A DNA stretch of 64,000 nt from Eutypella sp. D-1 (lineage: Eukaryota; Ascomycota; Sordariomycetes; Xylariales; Diatrypaceae). Below are positions 33,320-42,800 of this stretch, one piece after another. Under the pieces are notes generated by a model. It made no database searches. It was not told where the DNA came from and was given only the letters and a program-made list of their open reading frames with translations. The stretch lies in contig JAJTTP010000021.1 in the NCBI GenBank assembly GCA_023313575.1, positions 124,001 through 188,000 of the forward strand. Direction: 5' to 3'. How positions within the stretch are numbered: position 1 is the stretch's first letter; each line of letters starts with the position of its first letter. Both the position numbers and the translations under genes were made by a program.

Positions 33320-34553
33320 TAATTGATCAAAAGAACGTGATTAATCCCGATAGACATGTTGAATTAGCGTTATAGGCAGTCGTAGGTTAAAGCGGACCAG
33401 ATTTCCCGAATGAGCCATGTTACATCGGAGTATAGGTCGCATATTCCTAATTAAGAAATGGTCTTTGAGGGGCAGCTCTTTGATATACCCGATGAATGCA
33501 TACTATATGCCAAGACACCACGTGTATAATGTGCAATTGGGTCGTTTATAGCTTTCCTATAACTAATCGTATAGTCAGATAACGTCAATAGTGTTGTATA
33601 ACCAATGTCACCTCACGCCTTTCCACCCTTTCCATATCTCATACTACATATCATGCTTCAGTGCAATCCTAGTGCGAGAGCAGGGGATTAATAGAGTGAG
33701 GTTTCCACAAACATATAGTATAGGTATATATTATTTCATATGATGCTTAGCACGCAATATATCGCCGGTCTGGAAAGGGTCCCCCTATCGAGTCCCAACC
33801 TCCAACAATTGCCCTCCACATACTAAGCCATACCCGCATCGCACACGCAATCGACCTGTCACTCATTGGTAAGGAGTGAACTAGTATCAATGAATTATTG
33901 GATATACACTTCGCACTCATGAACTAGCATATGATGTGAATTTCACATAATGCATTTCATTGCCCTATCGACAGGGCAAATGGATTCCATTTCCAACCCG
34001 TAGAATTGCGCTTGTGAGATCTCTGCTGGTGGTTTAGCTCCATGGAAACTATCAAACTGAATGTATAATTGCCACAGATCCCAAGTGGCCACACGGAATA
34101 CTGATAGGCAGATAAGCTAACAAGTCCACGGGTATATAGTATCGGTCAATTATAGGACCATCAGTCTATCGACTACGGAAGATCATAGGCATATACCCAG
34201 GGGCATCTCTGGACCAGCTGCCAGCCCTAAGATCCAACTTTTTAGCTACCTTGATAAGTACTTAGGTACCATGAGATCCAATCATGGTCACGGTTTCCCT
34301 GGAGAGTCCGGGAACTGCTTGAGAGTTATTTCCTATCCCCACTCAGTACTTGGTAGGTGATGAAGGGGATATCGAGAAAGGGGGCAGGAACGAGTGACAT
34401 CGGCAATACCTCGTGAATAGCTCCAAGTAGGACATACACCAGTCCTCCATCTATATCAAAAGGAAACGTGCGTATCTGCTACATCTACCACCATTCCTCT
34501 GTGATAGTAGTTCGAGTTTATAAGTGTGGAAAAGAGCTCAGCTTCTCACAAAT
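33320..34553. other. intergenic, amidohydrolase upstream side
   Basis: AT-moderate sequence with no supported coding frame. Confidence 0.45.
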
Positions 34554-34752
34554 AGGTCTTTCGCTCAGTTGGCAGAAGCGCACGTCATCTCAAAGGTGCT
34601 TGAGAGTGCTGGGACCCATGGATCCTTCGGCGTCCCTTGCCAGCCAGCGCTGGCCAAGGGTAGAAGGCGTGGGGGAATTCGCACGCTCGCCCTAGATTTG
34701 AGAGTAATGATTGTGAAACCTCTAGGTTCGAATCATAGAAGACTCCTTTTTT
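34554..34752 (+). other. tRNA-like Pol III locus (interrupted tRNA, tRNA pseudogene or SINE head)
   Basis: An A-box-like TCGCTCAGTTGG at 34561-34572 sits after a possible 7-nt acceptor strand AGGTCTT (34554-34560). About 160 bp later comes a B box with T-arm, CTAGGTTCGAATCATAG (34722-34738), then AAGACTC (34739-34745), which can pair with AGGTCTT at positions 2-7 (five Watson-Crick pairs and one wobble), and immediately a T6 run (34747-34752), a normal Pol III terminator. The spacing is far too long for a simple tRNA. The insert holds a GC-rich hairpin (34624-34667). D-stem and T-stem each have one mismatch, so decay is possible. No anticodon can be assigned. Confidence 0.45.
34624..34667 (+). 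other. GC-rich hairpin inside the tRNA-like locus
   Basis: CCCTTG (34634-34639) pairs with CAAGGG (34655-34660), CCAGC (34640-34644) pairs with GCTGG (34649-34653) around a 4-nt loop with one bulged base, and an outer CCTTC/GAAGG pair (34624-34628 and 34663-34667) extends it. Confidence 0.6.
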
Positions 34753-35018
34753 GTTCATTTTTTCTTTTGTGCGATACTTTTCTTGAAACATTTATTATTC
34801 TTTTGAACCAAACTCATGTTACCTAGGTAGGTATATAGCGTTCATTTGATGTCACTCACACTTCGAGAAATGTATGCTTCGCTTGCAAATAGATACTAAT
34901 TTAAAAAAACAACGCTTTTGTAAGGACCAATTGGAAACATGATGTATGGCCATCCGCTACTTAACCAACTGTTCGGATCTAAACCATTCCTGCCTGGGGA
35001 TGGTGACGCTCCGAACTA
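34753..35018. other. intergenic with TACCTAGGTA palindrome
   Basis: Carries a perfect TACCTAGGTA at 34820-34829, about 70 bp after the Pol III-type terminator. No coding sequence. Confidence 0.5.
34820..34829. repeat. TACCTAGGTA palindrome
   Basis: Perfect copy followed by GGTA, in intergenic DNA after the tRNA-like locus. Confidence 0.85.
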
Positions 35019-35825
35019 TCATAGCCTAGCCGTGGCCATCTGTAAACCCAACCTGAGTTTATCCTCCTGGGCTCTAGACAGTTTCCAGCGCCGGCGCTCT
35101 GTCTTTGCGCCCTTTAACTTCTTCACAGCTGCCGCCTTGGCCTTTAAAACCAGCGGGGTGCCGCCATTATCGCTGTCATCGTCCGACCCGTAAGCGGAGT
35201 CGACGTCCGCGTCCAGCTGCTCATCCTCTACCATAGCGGACAACTGGCGGCGCCTCTCCATGACGCGCGCGGTGCTACGACGAGCGGGCTTCGGCGACGT
35301 CGTCGCCATGCCCTGCGTCCACTTTCGGCGGCCACCTCTGAACCCGTCGTTCACGACCTCGCTGAAGCACTGCGGGCACATGCCCTGGAGATTTTGGCGC
35401 GCCTCGGGCGGGCACGCCCGCACACGCGCACTTATCGCTCTTCCGCCTAAGAAGTCCCCCGCCTGATATGCATGCCGACCCGGGCACGAGTAGATCTGGA
35501 TCGCGGGCATCCTCGTCGCCGTGGTCGTCTTTATATTCCTCATCATCCTCCGTGGCACGCGCAGGCCGGCGGCCGTCCGCGCGCTTATATGTGCGCAGTT
35601 GATGCGCCCCTGGCGCACGCACAGCGCGCATACCAGGGCCGCGGCGCGCGAGGCCGCCACGTCTCCCCCCTCGTATCGGAGCGCGTCCTCGAGGCTGGGC
35701 TGGAACGGCGCGCTGCGCGAGGACACGGCCTTCTGGCTTAGGTCTAGCAGCCTGGCTGACTTGTCCCCGCTGAAACTGGGGTCGTTGAAATCCTCCTGCC
35801 TGTGGTTCTTTCGGCTAATCTGCAT
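35019..35825 (-). CDS. unknown protein with Cys/His motifs
   Basis: Single-exon frame of 268 residues from the ATG at 35825. The frame extends upstream to 35927, but those extra 34 residues come from CT-rich DNA resembling a leader, with CCTTCAG just upstream. The central part carries Cys pairs and single Cys/His residues: CALC (66-69), C77-A-H79, CPGRH (114-118), C138 and CPQC (150-153), which could form one or two zinc-binding modules. It also contains conserved-looking polar stretches (RQGRINCAHISART, FLGGRAISARVRACPPEARQ). The C-terminal third is basic then acidic (DADVDSAYGSDDDSD) then Lys/Arg-rich. I do not recognise the family. Composition and codon use look like a real gene, and a nuclear role is only a guess from the charge pattern. 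Confidence 0.6.
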   Translation of the reverse strand: MQISRKNHRQEDFNDPSFSGDKSARLLDLSQKAVSSRSAPFQPSLEDALRYEGGDVAASRAAALVCALCVRQGRINCAHISARTAAGLRVPRRMMRNIKTTTATRMPAIQIYSCPGRHAYQAGDFLGGRAISARVRACPPEARQNLQGMCPQCFSEVVNDGFRGGRRKWTQGMATTSPKPARRSTARVMERRRQLSAMVEDEQLDADVDSAYGSDDDSDNGGTPLVLKAKAAAVKKLKGAKTERRRWKLSRAQEDKLRLGLQMATARL

Positions 35826-35927
35826 TTTGTGTTTTTGTTTTTGTACCGCTTGCCTGAAGGGTGATAAAGATAATAGGTAAGAGAAGAAAAGAAGAGAATA
35901 GAGTAGGATAGAAGTAATAAATGGCAA

Positions 35928-37055
35928 GAAGATAAACGGGCAAAATGCAAGGCAAGAAAAGTATGCAACGACGGCGTGACTTTGTGTGTCTGAAGATGAT
36001 TCCTAGTTGCTGACCTGAAGAAGAGACTGCACGGCCTGTATATAAACATTCTTCGGGCAGATTATTCTAGGCTTTGTTCCGCGGCCTAGAAGCGCGGCGA
36101 GACAATGCGCGTTGTTTCGACTGCATCTTGTTCGAAGGATTCATTGTGACTCAATCATATTGTATCGTGGATAATAGGAATTGTGCTCTTTGTCACATTG
36201 CTTCTAGGTTCCCTGGCCGGACTCATAGGAGTCGAGATGAAAGCGCGAGATATAGCTAATACTATCTGGTGGAGCGAGGGAAGGCTCGGGATACAAAGAC
36301 GCCCGACGAATTGAATAACGCCATTGTGACAATGCTAAGTCATTGGACATGGGTAGCTGTGTATGAAGATTCAACTAAGCGACGAGTGAGTTAGGATGAG
36401 ATCACGCGGAAACCTTGAGATCTCAACTTTCGAGCATAGACTCAACTCGCATCTGCTGGAAAAGGTCACTGCACGATCGTAACAATACCTATTTCTTTGA
36501 CTACTGCTCAGCCTAATGATACATAGTTTTTCTCGACCAGAATGACTCTGGTCTCTCTTATCTAGCCGCCAGTGGTGAAGTGACAATATGCATCACTTCG
36601 TTAATGAAGTTAATGCCTCCTTGTGGCACGTGGTTTTTATCATCATTGTACTGGAGGGGAAGGCGCACTCCATAGCATCCCGCATTTACATGTAGCCTCG
36701 TCATGGACTGAGTATGTTTGACGGATAGTCCTATGTATGATATCCAAGACTGTGAAGGCAGGTTGTGGTTTAGGAAAGGGGTTGACTCGAATGGCGGCGT
36801 TAAAGGGGGTTGCTATCTACCCGCCTAAGGATCTAGGCGCATACTCGCTATGTACTTCGTACTTCGTACTTTGTACACACATGTGAAATGCATGTACCTA
36901 AAGGCCCGGCCCCACCAGGACGGGCACTTCCGCCCCCACAAAGGAATGATAACCTTTCTCGGCCAGATTTCTATCGCTAAAATGCAAAGGAAAGCGGAAT
37001 CATCAGCCAGCTAGCCAACATTCTCGACTCCACGAGAGAACGGCCGCCCGAAGAA
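35928..37055. promoter_or_regulatory. divergent upstream region of the unknown Cys/His gene and TYW2
   Basis: No gene recognised. A short direct repeat of CTTCGTACT occurs at about 36852-36868. Confidence 0.4.
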
Positions 37056-38549
37056 ATGAATAAAGCGCAGGAGGGGGCGGCCCGGGGCGGTGATCCGAAA
37101 CCGAAGCGCGGCGGCAAGAAGCCACCGGCCCAGAACCCGATAGAGGCGGCCGTGACCACCTGGCTCCGGTCCCCGCCCCTCGCGGAGCGGAGCCGCCAGC
37201 CCGACCACGAGCAACTCCTAGCGCAGACGCCAAAGCGATGGACCGTGTACGAGCCGATGGTGCTGCTGCCGGCCGGCGCCTTCGGGTCTCCGGCCTGGCG
37301 CCAGGTGCTGGGCACGAGCCCGAGCCCGGAAGACGGGGAGGGCAATGGGGAGGCGCGCGAGCGCGCACCCGTTGTCGCCGACCAGCTATGGAGGAGAATT
37401 CTGTCCGAGATATCGAAAAGACACGGCGCGACGCTGACTCATCTCGCCGTCAACGAGGGCATCCCACTCCACCACCACAACACCTCTCCCGCCGCGGTCG
37501 GCGATTCGGGGAAGGCGGAGGAGGAGGGGGAAGGGGAAGGGGAAGGGGAAGGAGAGCAAAACATCCTGCGCAGCCCCAGTGGCTTGCGGATCCTGCACGG
37601 GGACTTCGGGCCCGCGGCGCTGCTCGTGGGCGGCGGCACGCCGTCGGCGGCCGACTTCGAGCGCGCGTTCTGGGCGTCTACGAAACAGAACGGCATCTTC
37701 CAGACGTGGGCGCCGCGGTGGACGATGTTTAGTCGGGGTAACGTCAAGGAGAAGGCGCGCTTGCTAGGCTTCCATGGCGGCGGCGACGCCCGGCATGCAC
37801 CGTCACCATCACCATCACCGTCGCAATCGCAATCGCAATCGCTGCGCGAGCAGGGAGAGCGCAGACGTGCGGCGGCGCGGACTACCCGCCTGACCACCGC
37901 CCATGCCGTCGACCTCTATGCCGGCATCGGATACTTCGCGTTCTCGTACGCCCGCCTCGGCATGCGCGTGCTCTGCTGGGAGCTGAACCCGTGGAGCGTG
38001 GAGGGCCTGCGGCGCGGCGCCCGGGGGAACGGGTGGAGCGTGCGGGTCGTCCGAGGGGACGAGCTTTCGTCCTCCTCGATGGCGGAGCTTTTGGCGGGCG
38101 GAGAGCAGATCGTCGTGTTTCAGGAAGATAATGCGCGCGCTGCGGCGCGGATCGCCGAGGTCCGCCGGCTGCGGCGGGGTGACGGCGACGACGGTGACCT
38201 GGATGTGCTTCACGTAAATTGCGGTCTGCTGCCGGCCAGCGACGCGTCGTGGAGGGGCGCGTGGGATATCGTCGTCGGCGGCGTCGGCGAGGCCGAGGCG
38301 TGGCTTCATCTGCACGAGAACGTGGGCGTCGCGGATATCGAGGGTAGGAGAGGGGAGATCGAGCGGTGGTTCGGCGAGCTGGCGGAGAAGGAGTCGGGCA
38401 GGGCGAGAAGGAATGGCGGCGATGGCTCTTCCCAGCAACGGACGCTGGTGGTTTACGTGGATCATGTCGAGCGGGTCAAGACGTTCGCTCCCGGGGTCTG
38501 GCATTGCGTGTTTGATTTATATATCGCCAAGAAGAATATAACTACATGA
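37056..38549 (+). CDS. TRM12: tRNA wybutosine-synthesising protein 2 (Trm12/TYW2)
   Basis: Transfers the 3-amino-3-carboxypropyl group from S-adenosylmethionine to the tricyclic base at position 37 of tRNA-Phe, the second step on the way to wybutosine, in the cytoplasm. Single exon, 497 residues. The Trm5/TYW2-type methyltransferase fold is visible: RRILSEISKRHGATLTHLAVN, the ILHGDFGPAALLVGG segment, KQNGIFQTWAPRWTMFSRGN (the substrate-side block), HAVDLYAGIGYFAFSYA (motif I), CWELNPWSVEGLRR (motif II), HVNCGLLPAS, and the C-terminal VDHVERVKTFAPGVWHCVFDLYI. Two low-complexity inserts interrupt it: a Glu/Gly run (about residues 150-167) and a Ser-Pro/Ser-Gln run (about 248-263) encoded by short tandem repeats. 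Its 3' end faces the Ssp120-like gene at 132 bp. Confidence 0.9.
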   Translation: MNKAQEGAARGGDPKPKRGGKKPPAQNPIEAAVTTWLRSPPLAERSRQPDHEQLLAQTPKRWTVYEPMVLLPAGAFGSPAWRQVLGTSPSPEDGEGNGEARERAPVVADQLWRRILSEISKRHGATLTHLAVNEGIPLHHHNTSPAAVGDSGKAEEEGEGEGEGEGEQNILRSPSGLRILHGDFGPAALLVGGGTPSAADFERAFWASTKQNGIFQTWAPRWTMFSRGNVKEKARLLGFHGGGDARHAPSPSPSPSQSQSQSLREQGERRRAAARTTRLTTAHAVDLYAGIGYFAFSYARLGMRVLCWELNPWSVEGLRRGARGNGWSVRVVRGDELSSSSMAELLAGGEQIVVFQEDNARAAARIAEVRRLRRGDGDDGDLDVLHVNCGLLPASDASWRGAWDIVVGGVGEAEAWLHLHENVGVADIEGRRGEIERWFGELAEKESGRARRNGGDGSSQQRTLVVYVDHVERVKTFAPGVWHCVFDLYIAKKNITT

Positions 38550-38680
38550 AGTGTCCCCCCCCCCCCCTTATCCAATTGGGTATCTGTACATCATTACTCA
38601 TGCCTCCACCTCCACACATCACATTATACACATTAACCGAACTATACACACGAACAAAGAAGAGGCCAGACCAGGCTCGT

Positions 38681-39431
38681 TCATCCACCCCGTCTGAACT
38701 TGCTCGGTATATTCTCCTCCACGATAGCCTGTCTTGAGAGCTGGTCGAGCCTCTCCTGGGCCTCTTCCTGCTCCTCGTGCTTCCGGAAGTGCTCGATGTC
38801 CTCGGGGTGGGTGAGGTCCTCGAGCTGGGTGTTCTCGTCATGGTACTTCTCCCAGTGGTGGATCTCGTACTCGTACTCGTCGTCGCCGTGGTGACCGGGA
38901 CCGGTCTGCATGTCGGGCAGGGAGCGGCCGCTGTCGATGAAGGCCTGGAACTCCTCGCGGGTGATGAGGCCGTCGCGGTCCTTGTCGAGCAGGGACATCA
39001 GGGCGCGCTCGATTTCGTCCCGGCGCGACTTGGGCACATCCTTGTTCGACTCGTCCATGAGGCCGTACGTGCGCAGGATCTCCTCGGCTTCCCACCACCC
39101 GTCGCTGTCGTAGTCGTGCAGCGCGAAGAAGGAATTGGCGTCGAAGTCGGTGATGTGGTGTTCCTCTTTTTTGGGGGGGAAAAGGTTAGCTTCAAACTAT
39201 TCGCAGCTGGTATAGAATAGACATATTCATAAAAAAATATAAAAAAAAAGACGAAACAAGAAAAAGAAAAAAAAAAGGATGATCCCGAGACATACCGGCC
39301 ATGTGTTTGGTCATCCAGTCGGCATTTTCACCGACCAACGGCTGCTGTGATGATGATCCACTGTCGCTATGATCGCCATGAGCGAAAGCCCGGCCGAGGA
39401 GACCAACTGCGACTAATAGGGTGTGACGCAT
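38681..39431 (-). CDS. SSP120: Ssp120-like secretory-pathway EF-hand protein
   Basis: Exons 39431-39296 and 39165-38681 (GTATGT donor, GCTAAC branch, AAG acceptor, phase 1) give 206 residues. A signal peptide of about 17 residues (MRHTLLVAVGLLGRAFA) is followed by a conserved block reading WMTKHMAEEHHITDFD. Two EF-hands have canonical loops beginning DYDSDGWWEAEE and DKDRDGLITREE. The C-terminal part is acidic and His/Glu-rich with the recognisable HHWEKYHDENTQLEDLTHPE stretch. The family corresponds to yeast Ssp120, a calcium-binding partner of the cargo receptors Emp46/47 in early secretory vesicles, analogous to animal MCFD2. A short poly-purine run lies in the intron. No ER-retention signal is visible at the C-terminus (KFRRGG). 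Confidence 0.88.
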
Positions 39432-40095
39432 GATCGAGTAGTAGCAATGGCTTGCTACTTTCAGATGCGAACGAGGAGGAGGGAGGAGGGAGGGATTGGA
39501 CGGGAGACGGGATTATGGATGAGGTAATGAGGTAATGGTAATTGGCCTTCAAGTCCAGAGCAGAGTCCACGTATTCCACATAAAATGGGGAAAATGGGCG
39601 AAAATGGGCGCAAACGGGCGAGATGGGAATCTCAAAACCTAGCCGGAACGGGCTTAGTGCCAGGTACTACCTGTTGTACCTTTATCGTACGTCACCGCCC
39701 GCGCAGCCCGCGTAAGGTCCAGTGCAGCGCGGAATTTTAGCGCGTATTGGCTCCGCATAATACAATTAAATCCGATTATCGAATAACTATCGGATATCTG
39801 CTTGTCCCTCAATAGGGGGAAGACTTAAGGATTTAAGGGGGGGAGGGTGTTCCCTGTATTCTCAGGGTTCTCATGATGCAATCCCAACCAACACCTTCTC
39901 AATAACGTTATATACATAATTCACAACTACAACTACAACACTCAAAAAATTCAAGTTATAATCTTCGACCCTGTAAAATCCGAAACCGAAGACGACGACA
40001 TTCCGACATTCATACCCAGTTACAGTCTCGTCAGGTAGGGCTTGGAGATGTTCTGGAACCTCTTCAGGAACACACGAGGCTGGTGACTTGCCGCG
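39432..40095. promoter_or_regulatory. divergent upstream region of Ssp120-like and PAP2 genes
   Basis: Contains a short tandem of GGGCGAAAATGG-like units (about 39585-39622). No coding sequence recognised. Confidence 0.45.
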
Positions 40096-41272
40096 ATGGC
40101 ACCGCGATATGATATAAACGGCAGCGCACTCGGCGGTGGTAGTGGTGGTGGTGGTGGTGGCAATGGTCGTCCCAGCGGTTCTGGAGGAATATCCTGGGCC
40201 ATTTCCAGGACGTGGAGTGTATGATTATTACATGATTTATATATAACCCTCCCCCCTATTACATACTCCCATACTGATATTTCCCTTCCTCCTCTTCCCT
40301 CCTCCTCTACTCTACTAACATCACACGCAAAAAATCTAACCGCATCAGCACTTCTACATACCCGACTACCTAGGCTTCGCGAGCCTCCTGACCGCCTACC
40401 TGCTGATCCAGTTCCTGGTCGAGCCGTTCCACCGGCTCTTCTACATCAACGACCTGCGCATCGCCTTCCCGCACGCCGAGGTCGAGCGCGTCCCCGTGTG
40501 GCTCAACTTCGTCTACGCCCTGTTCGTCCCACTCGGCGTCCTGCTTCTCTGGAACACCTTCGTCTCCCATTCCTCCTCCGCCCGCTCCCGCTCCCCCGGG
40601 ACTACGACCTTCCATAAGCACCACAGCGCCGTGCTCGGGCTCGCCGTCAGCCTGATCCTCGCCTCCTTCCTCACCGACGTGGTCAAAAACACCGTGGGCC
40701 GCCCCCGTCCGGACTTGGTCGCCCGCTGCAAGCCCCGCGCCGGCACGCCGTCGGACATCCTCGTCTCCATAGACGTGTGCACCGAGACGGGCCACCACAC
40801 ACTGCACGACGGGTGGCGGTCCTTCCCCTCGGGGCACTCGAGCTTCAGCTTCGCGGGGCTGGGGTACCTGGCGCTGTTCCTGGCGGGCCAGCTGCGGGTA
40901 TTCCGCGATCGTCGCCGTCTCTGGCGCGCCCTGCTGTGTCTCGCGCCCCTCGTGGGCGCGGCCCTCGTCGCCATCAGTCGCTGCCAGGACTACCGCCACG
41001 ACGTATACGACGTCTGCGTCGGCTCCGCCCTCGGCATCGTCGTCGCCTGGTTCAGCTACCGCCGCTACTGGCCCCGTCTCGCTAGTCCCGTTTGCGATAC
41101 GCCCTACCCGGCCCCCGGCTGCGACGGCGAGTTCGTCGACGACGACGACGGTGAGGAGGATGCTGGCCGCGGCGCCTGGAGAAGAGTCCGCGCCCGCGAC
41201 GAGGAGGAGGGCCCCGTCTTCGGCCGCGCCGCCCCCAATGCTGGGTACGCGAACGAGATGACCGTGTTCTAA
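40096..41272 (+). CDS. DPP1: PAP2-family diacylglycerol pyrophosphate/phosphatidate phosphatase
   Basis: An integral membrane enzyme that dephosphorylates diacylglycerol pyrophosphate and phosphatidic acid. Exons 40096-40218 and 40349-41272 (GTATGA donor, CTAAC branch, CATCAG acceptor, phase 0) give 348 residues. The junction reads RTWS-HFYIPDYLGFASLL. The three PAP2 motifs are intact: KNTVGRPRPD, PSGHSSFSFAG and SRCQDYRHDVYD. About six hydrophobic segments are visible, among them LLTAYLLIQFLV, VYALFVPLGVLLLW, AVLGLAVSLILASFL, LGYLALFLAG, ALLCLAPLVGAALVAI and ALGIVVAWFSY. The N-terminus has a Gly/Ser run encoded by GGT repeats, and the tail is acidic. The ATG at 40096 is the first one in frame after a stop, so exon 1 is well constrained. 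Confidence 0.87.
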
Positions 41273-42800
41273 CCCCCCCCCCCCCGCGAAGTCCATAGCT
41301 AACGCCCCCCCTTCCGCGTCCGTAGATGAAATCCATACCCATACCCCATATATATATATACAACTATACAACCTCTAACATTTCATCCACCTGTTCGAAT
41401 GAGCATCAACCTTGCCTTATCTTATCGGCGACTTTTTAACTGGGGCAAGAAGAGAGAGAGTGCTTGCTTCTCTGAGTTATTTAAAGCATGCATAGCGGGG
41501 GGTAGCGGGGACCGTCAATCTTGGGTTATATAGAAAGTTTTTTTTTTTTTTTTTTTGGGTTGCAGATGTGAAAGTAAACAAAGGAGGGCGTTTTCCCGGT
41601 CAGCATCTATCGTCAGGATTCTTTAGCACAATTTGAATTGCACCCCCCTTTTCTTTTGCTTTCTTTTGACTCAACTTTGGAGTAAGCAGCAGACAGCAGC
41701 AAGCATAGGAACACGGGACGGGGAGACTTAGCAGAGAAAAGCCATCAACAAGGAAAACGTTTCGCATACATAGCAAGAGCAAATGACACCACCATGTTTT
41801 TCTCCTCCGATGTTCGGAAATTCTGGATTCGAGTATCGTTAATCCATCCGTCAAGGATAGCAGGAAGAATTTTTTCTTTCTTTTTCTTTTCTTTAAAAAA
41901 AATATCATGTCGGTTATTCGAGTGAAGTCTCTCCAGTATCGTGGATCTATCTGTGAAGCTCCGAGCAGGAGGGCATCTCAGTCAATCAGTCACGTGTCCC
42001 TAGAATATACTGAGTGCAATACCCCCCCACCCCCAGCGGGAACCAAGGGAGTGAGTGGCATGCGTAGTGCGTAGCGTACTTACCATATAAGACCTCCAGT
42101 CTAGATGAGAGACCAATGGTATATATATACATAGATATGAGCTGAGCGCCTGTCTCTCGCCGAGAGAGCTACTACGTATCTTACGATGCCCAATCATCGC
42201 CCCTTATTCAAGCCAGAAGACACCAAGACGACGGTGGAAAGCCGGGTCGGGTAGTAAAATTGCACGCACACTGGTCGATTGATTTGCTTTTTGAAGTCCC
42301 CTCTCTCCCCTCTAGCTACCTGGTTCCAACCAGCCAACATAAGCTAGACAGACAACCGTAGGCAATCAATCAACCTGAACCCCTCGTATGACGGACATGA
42401 CTACGTCTCTCTCTCTATCTACCTTCCTCCTATCGATCCTAGTCCAAGCAAACCCCGACGAAAAAACTCTAAACATGGTGACGGATGCTTGTCCAAAGCT
42501 TGATGCTCGTCTTCGCCTAAACTACCTTTGCCGAATATACCCTGAACAGCCCCAAGCAAACAGACACACATTTCGCCTATTTTTAGATCCTAAAAGCAAA
42601 AGAAACACACAATATATCTCGAGGTGAGGAGTTGTGATGGTATATATGGACGGAGCCATGCGTAGAGATACGTTCCTTCCCTGTCTTCTTTCCTATGCCA
42701 CATTAGGTTCTCGGTGACGAGGATATAACGTCGGGGTTCACCGTCGCCGCGTATCCCGAATGTTCGGTTGTATTTCAACATAGGAGCAGCACCTGCGTTC
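41273..42800. other. intergenic between convergent PAP2 and dynamin genes
   Basis: Homopolymer tracts: C-run at 41275-41285 and T-run at 41539-41556. No supported gene. Confidence 0.5.

Noticed and set aside
7131..38549. A functional cluster of RNA-processing genes (Dbr1, Snm1-like, Trm12)
   Set aside because: They are separated by unrelated genes over 30 kb; chance co-occurrence is the simpler view.
40370..41371. 333-codon minus-strand frame
   Set aside because: Antisense to the PAP2 phosphatase exon, whose three catalytic motifs are intact on the plus strand.
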